In this document: in pieces, positions 13,054 to 25,047 of the stretch
Numbering within the stretch: the first letter of the stretch is position 1
Layout: each line of letters begins with the position of its first letter
Source: Ulota crispa
Taxonomy: Eukaryota > Streptophyta > Bryopsida > Orthotrichales > Orthotrichaceae
Direction: 5' to 3'
Length of the DNA stretch: 64,000 nt
Assembly (NCBI GenBank): GCA_963920765.1
Contig: OY987251.1
Coordinates: 15,565,219-15,629,218 of the forward strand
The notes under the pieces: model-generated
Told to the model about the DNA's origin: nothing
Database searches by the model: none
Seen by the model: only the letters and a program-made list of their open reading frames with translations
Position numbers and translations under genes: made by a program

Positions 13054-13825
13054 CTGAACATGAATAACCAAGTGTTAGACCGAAAACCAATCAAACACTG
13101 TATCAACACCAGCTGGGATACATAAAGTTCTAATTAACCAGACAGCATATCGCACTGATATTAACACAAAACCTAAAAAAACGAGGTGTTTGTCATATCC
13201 ATAACACCTGAACTTGAAATAAGCATAATGATCACATTAGTGTCACTGGAAAAAAAATCCTAGCCTCTGCTTCTATGAACAAGTATTATAATACAACTAT
13301 TGCCTTAAGCTCTGCAAGCTACATACCCTTGCTCTAACTATAGCTTATTGTACTCATTCACTAAGTTCACAATCGGCCATTGTCTCAAACTTACACATTA
13401 AATCAATCACATCAGTCACAATCAATTCACTCAAACAACATTAGTCTTGTTATCTACAAGCCAGGATATACAATCAAACATACACAAAATATTGCCTTCC
13501 TCAATCTACACGGTTGGGCGCATACATATTAATAAGATATAAAACACAAAACAAAACAAAGGAAAAAATCTGCAAGGGAAGTGAGACTCTAATTTCTGCT
13601 CTAAGTAAAAATGAGAAGTCAATAGTCATATATGTTTTCCAAAAAGCTGAATTCCCGCATCAACTTCTTGACTATATTAACTACTTAACCGTCTATAGCC
13701 TAGTGTCCATTCATAAGACAATTGACTATACATTCACACTATACTTCAAAACTAGTATGCACTTTACTTCCATTTACACTTCAAAATTCAAATGCAAAAC
13801 CAAAAAATGAAAATGTTGATCACAA
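13054..13825. other. AT-rich sequence upstream of the POLD4-like exon
   Basis: Could be intron of the POLD4-like gene. No second exon is identifiable on the minus strand. The plus-strand open frame 13514-13810 begins with TTG, is rich in AT-driven residues, and is not called. Confidence 0.35.
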
Positions 13826-14425
13826 AGACCAAGTTAGGTAGGTGTGGGAGAAGTTCCAAATGAGTTAAAGGTGTGAATTGTACTTTGTAAAATCTTGCAA
13901 TGCCGTAAGGCTTAGGAATTTGCATATACACTAGGCAAAAATTTGGAGGATTTATGTAAAACTCATAAATCTGAATTACTTTTACTCAAATGGTAGAAAC
14001 CAAGGAATCTTAATCTATTACAACTTGGAAAAAATCAAAGTTTACAAAAAATCAAATCACCAAATTTTACAAGGGGAAGTCCATACCTACCCGCAAACTA
14101 ATATTTCTCACTCATTAATCAAAATTGAATGATTCAAAGCTTCCCACATATAAATAAATCTAAAGAACCAATTTCAGATTTTTATTTTTTTAAATGAAAT
14201 TAAAAGAAAAAAAAATGGGCTACTTGGACTACCTACCCTCCCTTGTTTTTTAGAAATTCATTCATAATTTTCTTAATAAATGTCAGAATGAAGAAAAAAA
14301 TAAATGTGCACGTACATCTTTGAATTCCCCAATTTCCTCAAAATTTCCAAAAAATTATAAAAATTGGTTTAAGCATAGGTACATGCCCAAGGTCCATTTG
14401 TCCCTTGAGGGACAGCTGGGCCTGG
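13826..14425. mobile_element. 5'-truncated long B element
   Basis: Sequence from CCAAGTTAGGTAGGTGTGGG through CATAGGTACATGCCCAAGG parallels the right two thirds of the element at 51145-52078. The right terminus is degenerate (GACAGCTGGGCCTGGG). At 14029-14030 it keeps an uninterrupted TA where the paralogous copy at 41309-42525 carries a MITE, which makes it a useful empty site. Confidence 0.6.
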
Positions 14426-15664
14426 GTATTGTATGATTAACATTTAACACCTAATTCTTGAGCGGCTTTTTACTTGCAGGAATTACAAAAATGTAAGGGA
14501 AAATAAACCTAATGCTCCTCAGCCATGTAAATTGTGTTTATGCAAATAGATGTGCTTGAAAATTATCGTAATTAAATACTAATGAAACTTCGAGTAAAAT
14601 CTTAACAACATGATAATTGAGATTGGTAAAACATTCTGTTTGTTTTTTAATAACGTATTGGTGGGCTGACTGGGCCATTCACGGAAATTGTTACAAATTG
14701 AATATTGAATTAAAATTTTGTTTTAACTGATTTTGAAACATTACGTTACTTAACAATGAAGCCCTTTTTTGAGAACCTTATTTGAGATGATTAAAATCTA
14801 CAACTATAAAAATCGAGTTTGGCTTTAAACATGCTATCAAACAATTGGATTTTGTAAAATGTTTGTAAAAGTAGATTTTGTAGATCATATCAACTTAGAT
14901 GTCTATAATGTACAGAAATTTATTTTCAAACAAAAGATAAATTCAAAAGGTAAGTGTTCATGCCAAGATACGTAGCAAACTTGGTTTATTGTTTGTGTGA
15001 TTATGTTAGGGAAGTTAACAAACAACAATTTGTAGGAATGGAAGAGTGAAGAAAAAACTTAATTTGATAATTTCTTCTTAATCTCATATTTATTTGTGTT
15101 ATATGCTTAGAAGGGATATGAAGTGCTCAATATCACATGAATGAACGGAATCCAATGAGTTTATAGTGACCAGGCTGAAGATTTTTTTTTATGATCTTCA
15201 AGCAAATATCATTTATATACTTTTCATTATCGACCAAATACCACCTTTAGGAGTAGTGGATATTATCATTAACAGTTTTCTAGCATTTTTGTTGTTTCCA
15301 ATAGTCCCAAATATGTGTCTTCATTACGGAAAGTAAATAAAGAGGACAAATACAAACAAAATAGGCAAAGAACTCAATTGATTGAAGTTTTATGCCTTTC
15401 AAAGCTCATTTCTATTTTACTCAACATTACGATAAACATGAATGTTCCTGCTTTTTGGTGAATGAAATTTGATTCTTTTTATTAATGTGATTGAGAATGT
15501 TATCTCTTATAATCACGTAACAAGACCATTAGCACTCATTATTGACCAAGCTTGACCTTTACATATATATTTTTCTAAATTGAACTCAAGCAAGAGTGTG
15601 TACTTTTACAATCAAAAGTTAAGGTCGGAATTAATACTCTTCAAAAACTTCCGTGACAATTACA
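14426..15664. other. AT-rich intergenic or intronic DNA
   Basis: No repeat partner and no gene recognised. It could hold upstream introns of the dynein locus on the plus strand or of the POLD4-like locus on the minus strand, but no exon with conserved residues was seen. Confidence 0.4.
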
Positions 15665-15925
15665 CAAGTATCTTAGGGTTTTGGGTACTGTGACCAAGTA
15701 GCCAAAAATTGATCATAAAAGTATTCTAGGGTTTGAGTATTAATGTGGTTACATAGCCAAAATTGATTATTGCAGTATTGTAGGGTTTTGGATATTGGAG
15801 TTACGTAGCCAAAAAACTGATTACAAAAGTATCTTAGGGTTTTGAGTAATGTGATTTCATAGCCAAAATTTGAGTGTAGAAATATTATAGGGTTTCGGAT
15901 AATGTGGACACCTAGCCAAAATTTT
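15665..15925. repeat. 54-bp minisatellite, five copies
   Basis: Each unit contains a (T)TAGGGTTT core followed by a variable stretch and CATAGCCAAAA or a close variant. The TAGGGTTT cores begin at 15674, 15727, 15781, 15835 and 15888, a regular 53-54 bp period. Units are diverged from each other, so the array is old. It lies about 170 bp upstream of a possible exon. Confidence 0.75.
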
Positions 15926-16090
15926 ATATTTAAACGTTATTGGAACCCAACTTTATAAATTTGATGAGAAAATATTGTAATATCCAATCCTGTTTGAAAA
16001 TTTTAAGCACACAAGGTTTAAACTGAATAAGCACTTCATTTTGTTTTAAAACATATGAACTCCGTTTTTTTTTCTTTGATTATCATAGGT

Positions 16091-16136
16091 TGCCCTAAAT
16101 TACGTTTTGAGGGAATTTACCAACTCTTGGCAAGGT
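16091..16136 (+). CDS. Possible small exon of unknown protein
   Basis: A 46-bp segment bounded by a pyrimidine tract plus ATCATAG acceptor and a perfect GGCAAG|GTAAGT donor. Two frames are open across it, one reading LNYVLREFTNSW and one reading KLRFEGIYQLLA. Neither can be assigned. It may belong to the dynein locus beginning at 16751 or to the unidentified open frame that follows. Called on splice signals alone. Confidence 0.35.
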
Positions 16137-16199
16137 AAGTAAAATTGGTTTGGTGCGATTTTGAGAAATGTCTAATTAATTATATATTGATTTAAGAAG

Positions 16200-16465
16200 T
16201 TCAAGCAATAAGCTTGAACATGACGGCCATGATGGCCATCGTGTCGGAGCAATTGGGCAATGCTCAAGAAGTGTCAAACATGGGAATTGAGACCCAAGTT
16301 CGGAGAGACACAAGGCAACAAATCAAAGAATTAGAGGTGGCAGCTCAGTCGCCTGAAATTGCTTGGATTTGGCAGCAGATGAAAATCATCCGCAGTGACT
16401 GGGCCTGGAGCACCACCCATGCCCAGATTGCAGCTCGTTTCTTAACCAGCAATGTCAATGGCTAA
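16200..16465 (+). CDS. Unidentified coding-like segment
   Basis: An open frame of over 80 residues with balanced composition, unlike the AT-driven frames around it. It contains VRRDTRQQIKELEV and IAWIWQQMKIIRSDWAWS. The same frame continues past its TAA with further protein-like text (LFAYQDENVRLQLSTTFP) interrupted by a second stop near 16525, so it looks like a decaying coding sequence or the end of a pseudogene. It lies 0.3 kb upstream of the dynein exons on the same strand, but I do not recognise it as dynein. No function is assigned. Confidence 0.35.
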
Positions 16466-16750
16466 CTCTTTGCCTACCAAGACGAAAATGTCAGGCTCCA
16501 ATTATCAACAACCTTTCCCAATGGATAGACAGAAGTCAGTGCTTGGCAAACTATTCTCAATGCAAAGTATCAAGTTTGTAATATCTAGAATCTAAACACA
16601 AAGAAACAATAATATTTTTTAAGAAAAGATTTACTTATTTGGTTAGTCAGTTGAATTGTAATGTTTTAACTTTGGTGTGAAACCAGTATTGGTATCAATA
16701 AAAAGGAATAGGACTATATAAGTATTTACACTGAAATGTTATTTGTATAG

Positions 16751-17362
16751 GTTCTTGTTTTACTCAAAGATCCTTCTGTTTCAGTCAATATGGCAAATAT
16801 TAAGAAAATAATTCAATGTCAATTGCTAAGGAAGGACCCGTGTGACAGTCTCTTACAAGTTCTTCAGGTAATTCTAACCAATCACAAGGTTGATGTGGTT
16901 TTGTATATTTACAAAAAATGAGATGTAGACTTTTTCTAGTAGTTGTGTAGTGATGTGTTTTTTACGTGATAATAGTATATGTTGGATACAAAGAATTTAT
17001 TATATGAAAAGAGCATCTCTTTTTAAGTTTATGAACCTATATGTTCTTGTTGATTGTCTTAGTGTAGTGAAAAAAAAGATTCTGAATAGTGATATTGGAT
17101 TGTTTCACATGTTTAGAGTATATACATTCCCTTTTTGTTTGATAATGAAGGGGCTCAAGTGAGTGTAACAAAAGATTTTGAAGAGGATTACTTCAGATTT
17201 ATGGCAACGCTAATAGAATCTATAAACAAAGCTAGAGGGAAAACTCTGCTCTACTTACCACCTCTTCAATATCAAGGAACCATTAAAGATCAATCTCAAA
17301 ATAAAGAACTCACTCAGCATTTGGAGCAAGTTATTATCCGTTGGACTCATCAAATTAAAGAT
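16751..17362 (+). CDS. Dynein heavy chain, two N-terminal (tail) exons, partial
   Basis: Dynein heavy chains are the motor subunits of axonemal inner or outer arms and of cytoplasmic dynein. Land plants keep axonemal forms only where sperm swim. Exon 16751-16867 (39 codons) follows TTTGTATAG and ends CTTCAG|GTAATT. Exon 17117-17362 (82 codons) follows a TTTAG acceptor and ends before GTATGT. Both are phase 0. Read together they give the order expected at the start of the DHC_N1 tail: SLLQVLQ then SIYIPFLFDNEG, FEEDYFRFMATLIES, GKTLLYLPPLQ, and the hallmark HLEQVIIRWTHQIKD. No disrupting stop is present. The remaining dozens of exons are not visible downstream, where transposon sequence starts at 17439. 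It may be a gene with very long introns or an isolated fragment. Confidence 0.8.
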
Positions 17363-17438
17363 GTATGTTGGATGTGTCGGTTTTGGTGCAATGTATATTT
17401 TCAAAAGCTCTAGTTATAATCATCTTTCGCTAGTTCTA

Positions 17439-18330
17439 TTAACCCCTAAAGGCTCAAGGAACCCACTTTGGGCTTTATGAGAACTTGGGCATGCTCTATT
17501 GACTTCATAATTTGGAATTTTTTCATGAAATTTTTAGGACGGATGCTAATCATCATAATTTACATGGGAAGCTTTATTGCATGTCATTCCAATAAGTAAT
17601 GCAAAAGTTATAAGGTTTTTTCAATTTCAATGTCAAACCGGGTAGCAAAAAATATATTCTAATTTTTATTTAAATTTTTTTATTGAATTTTATAGATTGA
17701 TACCTACTCAAAAAAAATTTGAATCACTCAATTTAAAATAATGAGGTAAGAGTTACAAGGAGTTTTCTTTTGCAGGCAATGAAGGTAGGATGAGGGTAGA
17801 AAAAACATATAAAATTATCTTTTACTCTCAATTTTGAAAAATTACAAATGAAAATGAAAGTTACTAATTGTCTGTTAGAGCATTCTCACAATTGGGATTA
17901 ACAATTTTCAAATTCTTCCAAAACTTATTAGCATATTAGTTATATCTTTCATTCCTCAATACCTTTCACTTTACAATTTTTGTAAAAATGAATCCAATTT
18001 TTTTTTGGTTAAATTTTTATATATGCTTTCGACCCATTTTCCAACATATTGCAAAAATTGCACAGGATATATAACATATGTATTTTTTTCTAAAAAGATT
18101 GAAAATCAAAACTTCATCTTTTGGAAGGATTAGAAAAACTTACATTTTGAAATTTAGGCACATTGATTTTGAAATTGGTGAGGATATTCATTCTGAAAAT
18201 TTGGGACAATGTACTTGTGCAAGTCAACCAAAGGATCCTATGATTGGATTTGTTAAAAAATAAATTTCAATGAAGATTTTGACCCTAGTTTGGAGACTAG
18301 TATTTTAAAACAGTTTTGGGCCTCTAAATA
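17439..18330. mobile_element. Long B element, degenerate
   Basis: Left end TTAACCCCTAAAGGCTCAAG. The interior parallels the elements at 7678-8606 and 61098-62012 (for example GGGCATGCTC near the left end and a TTTTTTCATGAAATTTTTAG segment). The right end is poorly preserved (TTTTGGGCCTCTAAATA). It begins about 75 bp after the dynein exon donor site. Confidence 0.55.
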
Positions 18331-19799
18331 CAAAAGAATTTTAAGGTTAAAAACCTATAATTGAAATACAACAAAGTTTCAAAAAATATTAAATGTTGTC
18401 ATGATGCTAGGTTTATCCGTAAAAAGCTCATATAGTCAGAGACTGTACAACTTTATTCATCTTTGTTATGCACTAAATTACAATAAGCAATACAAATTGA
18501 TGATATGCTAGATTGGTTGCAATCTTGAATATGTTTGGATATATATAAACACCATAAAAAACTTGCCAAACAATAACTAAATTCTAGGATATCAGATAAA
18601 ATTTTAAAAACTTCACACCTATAATTTTATTTTATGCGTTATAAGGTCTGTATTGGTTTATTTTGTGGAAAAACTTCTCGATTTAGATTGATGTGAGAAA
18701 ATAAATATACGGACAAAAATATGTGTTTGCGAATTTAGTAGATCGACCTCAAAATGCTTGTCAAATTTGGTATTTATATAATTGATGTTTTATTAATATT
18801 ATTTTACTACAAAAAAAAATCTCTAACAACTGATCAAATCTTTATGTATAGAAGACTTAAAAGGTACAACGCACCTTATTTGTATAGTTTGAATTATATT
18901 TTGAAATATTTTATTAACTCTAAGTAGTTACCAAGGAAAAACAATCTAGACTTACAAAGTAACATTGATCCAAAAGGACTGAATTCTCATAAAACTTTAA
19001 TACAACAACAAGTTTTTGCTTGTCAACAATTCTTTATTTAGAGCAAAAACATGGTCAAAAGTACAAGAGAGGAACTAATTGATTTTCTTGTTAGATCAAT
19101 TTAAATATGAAAAATATTATTAGTAATAAGAAATGATTTTGCATCTACATTGTGCACATCTTCAATATTGGTTTCAATCCACAAAACTTACAATAATGAA
19201 TAAAACATATCAATCATGTTTAGAGACACAAAATTGAATGTATTAAATTTCAATGAATTTTTTTGAACTTTTCTAATATAAAACAAAAGACTTTGTATTA
19301 AAAAGTATACTAAACCAAATTCATTTAATATATATGAATAAAGAAGTGGAAAAATATAACATGGCCTACTAGAATCCTTAAATAATATTAAATAATTATA
19401 CTTTTTTCTACATAAAATTGGAAAAAATATCATTTCTTTTCTAAAACGTAGTTAACTAATTTGGTTCATGTTTGACTTTAGGCCACAGGAATAAACCAAA
19501 GTTTTGGTTTTTATTCTTTATTTCAATATGTTTTGATTCTCATTGAATTCTATAAATGTATAGTAATCTTGATTGGACTTTGATGCTTTTTAATTTTATA
19601 CTTGGCAACGTTTTAAATGTTGGTGATTAGAAAAAAAACATTAAGCACAATGTTTAGGAATTCTCCATTTTGTTATACTACCATTTGTATTCTTGATTTT
19701 GTATCATGTTACCTAAGAAGCATGTCACATTGAAAAGCCACCGGGAATATAAATATTATCATTTTTTGTTTAGTATTAATGTGATTTCTAAAACCGGTA
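18331..19799. other. AT-rich DNA, nothing recognised
   Basis: Very AT-rich with short low-complexity open frames on both strands. No dynein exon, no terminal repeats and no RNA gene were seen. Confidence 0.5.
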
Positions 19800-19808
19800 T
19801 TAACCCCT

Positions 19809-22800
19809 TGTGAGTGTCTAAACCTCCCCCTCAAGAAGTAAGCGCAAGCACAATTGGGTTCTAATAAAATATGGGAAATGAGCTAAACGTGAAAGAATAG
19901 CAAGAGGGTAGGTTTGGTTGTAGATTTCCAACTAAAAGTGCATTCCAAGCAATGGATCTTCCTAATGAATCTACAATCATACAATGATGAACAAAATAGA
20001 GTAATTCTTTAAGGAATCGAATGTCTAAATGTGGGTGGCCACTTGAAATGGGGGCGTAAGAGATCATACCACGTCATGGGGCTCTACTCAATTGACAATT
20101 GGGTCGTTGACGCCCTTCATGCTCCTTCAAGTGCAGATCTAGATGGGGTTGGGGTGGCCAATAAGTGACTCTATCCTAGAGACGAATAATCACAACATAT
20201 CAATGGTTGGTTTGGTACAATCCTACCCTTGGGATAGTCCTCACCATGTGGTTGTGACGAATAGTCACAACATAGTGTGAGGGCCAGAGAAGGGAATGAG
20301 GATTTCCTTAGTTCCTTTGCAACAATTCTTAATAATGTCAAGGATGGCCCTATGCAACTATTTGTCCACTAATATGACAGCTCGCTATCCTGTATGCCAA
20401 ATAATGAAGTGACCACAAGCCACTAGTGAAAAAATTTGAAATTTTATGGGCTCCTATTCACCCCTAGCCTAGTAGTTTAGGTAATCATTAAGGAGCAAAG
20501 AGAGTTGGTGGAAGGGAGGAACCCCAATAAAGGAGAGTTAATTAACCCTGTCTTCTTCCCCTGGCCTTGGAGGTCGGCCCCTGAGGCTGGTTCGGAGAGG
20601 GGGGAGAGGGCCGGAGCTGCCAAAGGCTGCCGGATATCGGCCTGGGCTGCCGGATAGCTGCCGGGTATCGACCTCCGCCTCCGTCGTTTAGAGTTCCGTG
20701 AGGCGATTGAGCTGTGGGCTCTCGTGAGGACCGTGAGGGTGAATGCAGGCTTAGGGAGGAACTGATGAGAATTGCTATTGGCTGAGCTCTCGGAAGACTG
20801 GAAGGATGAGTGCAGACTCCGAGAGGGGAATTGATGGGAATTACTGCTGGGGACTGATGGGAATTGCTACGGCTGAGCTCTCGGAGAGGCTGTGAGGGTG
20901 AATGCTGGCTCGAGAGAGGGGAACTAATGGAAATTGCTACTACTGAGCTTCTTGAAGTGGGGATCGATGAGAATTGCTATGGTCGAGCTCTCAGAGGGCT
21001 ATGAGGATGAATACAGGGCTCGAGAGGGGAGAGATTGATGGGAATTGCTACTGCTGAGTGCTCAAGAGGCTGTGAGGATGAATGCAGGGCTCGGGAGTGA
21101 GGATGAATGCAGGGCTCGGGAGTGAGGATGAATGCAGGGCTCGGGAGTGAGGATGAATGCAGGGCTCGGGAGTGAGGATGAATGCAGGGCTCGGGAGTGA
21201 GGATGAATGCAGGGCTCGGGAGTGAGGATGAATGCAGGGCTCGGGAGTGAGGATGAATGCAGGGCTCGGGAGTGAGGATGAATGCAGGGCTCGGGAGTGA
21301 GGATGAATGCAGGGCTCGGGAGTGAGGATGAATGCAGGGCTCGGGAGTGAGGATGAATGCAGGGCTCGGGAGTGAGGATGAATGCAGGGCTCGGGAGTGG
21401 GAGGACTGATGGGTCTTGCTACTAGCTAGCTCTCGGAGGGAGACTGACGAGAATTACTATTGCTGAGCTCTTATGAGGCTGTGAGGATGAATGTGGGCTC
21501 GGAGAGAGAGGAAATTGACGAGAATTGCTACTGGCTGAGCTTCTCGGAGGGAGACTGACAAGAATTGCTACTGCTGAGCTCTCGTGAGGCTGTGAGGATG
21601 GCTGAGCTCTCGAAGGGCGGTGAGAGTGAATGTGGCTCGGAGAGAGAGGAGACTGACGAAAATTGCTATTGGCTGAGCTCTAGTGAACTGTGAGGATGGC
21701 TGGGCTCTCGGGGGAGACTGAAAAGAGCTGCTACTGACTGAACTAATGGAAATTGCTAGACAAGTGAACCTATCCTAACTATGGAACTCTAACAATTATT
21801 TAATGATCACAACTCTAACTAAGATTTTTAGGAAGTATGGAAGAGCGGCATCGCCATGTCATAATCCAACTCCCTACGGGTTACTATGACAAAAAAAAAA
21901 AAACTATGTGCTAAATATTCCCAATTGCTTGGAAGTACTAACACCCCTCACTCAAGAATTTAACTATTGGCAAGGAATGAAGGGGACTCTAAGGTTTGGG
22001 CACAAAAGGGCTTAAGGACAAGGGGGATGGGCAAATGCTAAGTGAAGGGTTACAAGAAAAAGTACAAGTGATGATGAAAGGGATGGGAACAATGGTCTAC
22101 ACTGGAAAGTGATACAAGTGACAAAAGAGAGATAGTGATGGGCCCAAGTGATGATGAAAGTGATCTAAACATGAGAAAGTGATGATTTGGGAAGGAGGCG
22201 GGCCTTCCTTTATACATTTGGGGGAGGACACCTCGGCCCTCTATTTAGAAGATCCATAGATCCCTTAAAATCTACCTAAAATCTAAGAAAAACTCAAAAT
22301 GGATGAAATCTGGATGAATTTGCCATATCTTTAGGAGCGTAGCTCCAAATGACAAACAAATGGTGGCTTTGGATTCCTTGGACCCAAAATAGCTGGTTTT
22401 GGTTGTTCACACTTCTAATTCCAAGCTACAAGGCAGCAGGAATCTTCAATGAAGGGTTAGGGGTGGATGGATGAAAAACCCATAATTGGGAATTCATCCA
22501 AAATTGAAGAATTGACTTCCCAAGGTCTTCTAACGTTGTTGGGGGAGCCGGAAAACACTCCTTGCTTCTGTCAATTGGGCTTCAAATGGATAAGATCTTG
22601 AAATTGGATGTTGCGTGCATTCTTGAAATTAGCTGGATGTTGTTGTTTGAGGCCTTGTCGCTATCAAAACGACTTCAAACTTGGGGAATTGTCTTGAATC
22701 CTTGAGAAACTCTTCCATGAATTTTGGTAGCATTTTACTGCCATTTTTCAACCTCCTTTGACCGGGGTGGACCAGTAGCCTAGCAGGGTTGACCGCTTGG

Positions 22801-23204
22801 AATCACCCCTTCTAATGAGCAAAGGGTATGGGGGACCTTGGGTATAGACACACCCAATGTTGTTGTTGGTTTTTGAGTTGTGAACTGGTGATGTGGCCCT
22901 TGGCCATGGTGTAACCAAGTAATTCCTAAACTAACCATCTCTAATTAGATTAGTAGGGACTTTTAAAGGAGATCCCAAGCCCCATGCGTGTGTGTCACTC
23001 AAACTAATTAAAATCTTCTAATTCTCACTAAATCATTCCTAATGACTTACCAAATGGAGTAGGGTAAATGGCGTACCCCTAACAATTTGGTCTAACTAAT
23101 CTAAATTTACATAAATGGCTATTCTACTTATATCAATGCAAACTCAATGCTAAGTAAAACAAAATATAAATTTAGAATTTTTTGTGCTGAATCTGGGACT
23201 CACG
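19809..23204. mobile_element. Solo-LTR-like retroelement, copy 1, 3.4 kb
   Basis: Begins TGTGAGTGTCTAAACC and ends CTGGGACTCACG. The second copy (32855-36070) begins TGTGAGTGCCTAAACC and ends TTGGACTCACA, so the family consensus has TG...CA ends with a short inverted TGTGAGT/ACTCACA. The element splits a family A MITE, and the flanking CCCCT (19804-19808) and CCCCC (23205-23209) are the 5-bp target duplication. A shared block near 22200-22240 (CCTTTATACATTTGGGGG) looks like a TATA region followed by a transcription start, as expected at a U3/R boundary. No gag or pol frame, primer-binding site or polypurine tract is present. A solo LTR fits best; a non-autonomous element is possible. Confidence 0.7.
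21072..21396. repeat. 25-bp minisatellite, 13 uniform copies
   Basis: The 25-bp unit begins GTGAGGATGAATGCAGGGCT and is repeated from 21072 with strict 25-bp spacing to the copy starting at 21372, with no differences that I can see by eye. It sits inside a wider degenerate array (about 20690-21760) built from related GAGCTCTCGG / GAATTGCTACTG segments. Uniformity points to recent expansion. The second copy of the host element has a different internal array. Confidence 0.9.
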
Positions 23205-23418
23205 CCCCCAAATGTCACAAAAGCCCTTTACGGCAATATTTATGATCATATATACAGACTTATTTGAGCTGTTCTGAGGGCTTTCCAAATTTTTTTATGC
23301 ACCCACCATCGTACAACCCTTCAATATGTATGATTGTAACCGATTCAAACTTTTGAATATTGGTTGCGACCATATTTGGTGCCGTAACTCCAGAACCCAA
23401 GGGCCCTTTGAGGGTTAA
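23205..23418. mobile_element. Family A MITE, copy 2, reverse, split by solo LTR
   Basis: The body is the reverse complement of the copies at 2879, 25048 and 39268 and ends AAGGGCCCTTTGAGGGTTAA. Its other terminus, TTAACCCCT, lies at 19800-19808, on the far side of the 3.4-kb element. Joining the two halves gives the expected spacing between the terminal TTAACCCC and the GCCCTTTACGGC block. Confidence 0.75.
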
Positions 23419-25047
23419 CATTTCTTGATTAAGTTCATTGATTTTTCTTTTTTTATTAATCTCTTTTATACATCAAAAGGTAAAATAACATATCTTTCAT
23501 AGTTACATTGGTATCTAAACACGTGATACAAAGAGCTTAAACCCTCTGTAGAGGTTTGATTTTTTTGCAACTCAAATTTATTCCAAAAACCTTATTTGAA
23601 ACAATACTAGTCTTTTTTAAGTAGATGCAACTGTAAAACTCCTTTGCTTGTATGTTAGAAGTTACCCTCTAATAAGTTGGAAGTACCCAATCATATGGTC
23701 ATACGCAATAACTTAGCCCCTAAACCACAGAAGTTTGTTCAACAGCCAGTTGAAAGTTCAAGTAGGTTCCCATGAAATTAATTTTTGGCTGATGTTTCTG
23801 AAATTTGGAGACAAGGTGCATACATTGATTATCTTTGTGTGAAAGAAGAAAAAAAACATGATTGGATGTTTAGGTAAAAATTTATACTACTCAAAAGAAT
23901 TTGGGCACCTTGGGCAATTTGGGCATCTTTGGAGAATCTCATGCTAAAACTCTCAACTTTTGAAACTTTGCATGTATGTTACTAATAAAATATGTTGTAC
24001 AATTATCTAAAAATAATAATAATAATCAAGCTCACAAATCACAATCTAAGAGGAGTCAAACTTTGTTAATTATATTTGGGTGGTTTCAAGAAAAAATAGT
24101 TTCTTCTAACTTCAAGCCTTATTATCTTGCATTCCATAAACTTGAAGTTCTTGAAACTTTTTTTGCTTGTTTCAAATGTTTGCCTCTAACTTTTCCTTTT
24201 TTGGATTTTTGATAAAAGACACCTTCATTGCACAAGAAATCATGAAAAAATGACCATTGTATTGCCAATTCACTAGACCTCCTGCATTGCAAGGTGATTT
24301 AAAATAAGGTAGATTTTTACATTTGCTTTTGATATTTTTCATGAGGGAACCCAACATCATATACCTATGAATGGTCAAAAATCTTGTTTTGGTGTAGAAC
24401 AAAAAATTTACTTTAGGAGGACTCAAAATTTGCCAATCTTGTCTTGCAAGAATGAATATAAGTTGTTTTTTTCATTCCAAACATTATAAACTTACAATCT
24501 ACGCAATTAGATGGACTAAATTGTTTTTCACACATTGCCTTACTTGTGTATTATACTTTTATATGGTTGAATCTCAAGACAAAAAAAATTACTTTAAAAT
24601 TTAAATACTTCATCAAAAAATGGCAGTTTTGGTCTTATTTTTCTTTGCAACACCCTTTGGGCCGTAGGGGTTCAGCAATTTTGTAACAAACTACAAAGAG
24701 TTTGAGGCAATAATTGTTTTTCCATGTAAGAAGATAGAAAATATTGGGATTGCAAATTTTTCATAATTTTATTCTCAAAATTGAAATTATTTGTGAATTT
24801 TGGGAGTCAAAAAGTGCTTTGGACCCATGGCCAACCTCTAGACTCATGCAATTTCCATAATAACCAAACTTTTTTTGCTTCTTGCTTCATATTGGGACAC
24901 GTGACATTACTTAAGTGGTTCCAATCTTGAAAAGGACAAAAAAGCATATTCCAAAAACACCTATCCCTATTGAGATTGGAGATAGTGCACCCTACTAGTT
25001 GGGTATGAGGAGTTGTGAGCTATGGATGCTTCAACCTCAATGTCTAA
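23419..25047. other. AT-rich DNA with a probable degenerate B element
   Basis: Around 23713 the text TTAGCCCCTAAACCAC and around 24655 CCTTTGGGCCGTAGGGGTTC are compatible with the two ends of a diverged family B element of about 0.96 kb. The remainder holds no recognised gene. Confidence 0.35.

Noticed and set aside
15665-15925. Interstitial telomere tract
   Set aside because: TTAGGG-like cores occur only once per 54 bp; true telomere sequence would repeat every 7 bp.
21072-21396. Regular short repeat array as a CRISPR
   Set aside because: The 25-bp units are directly adjacent with no unique spacers, and the genome is a plant nuclear one.
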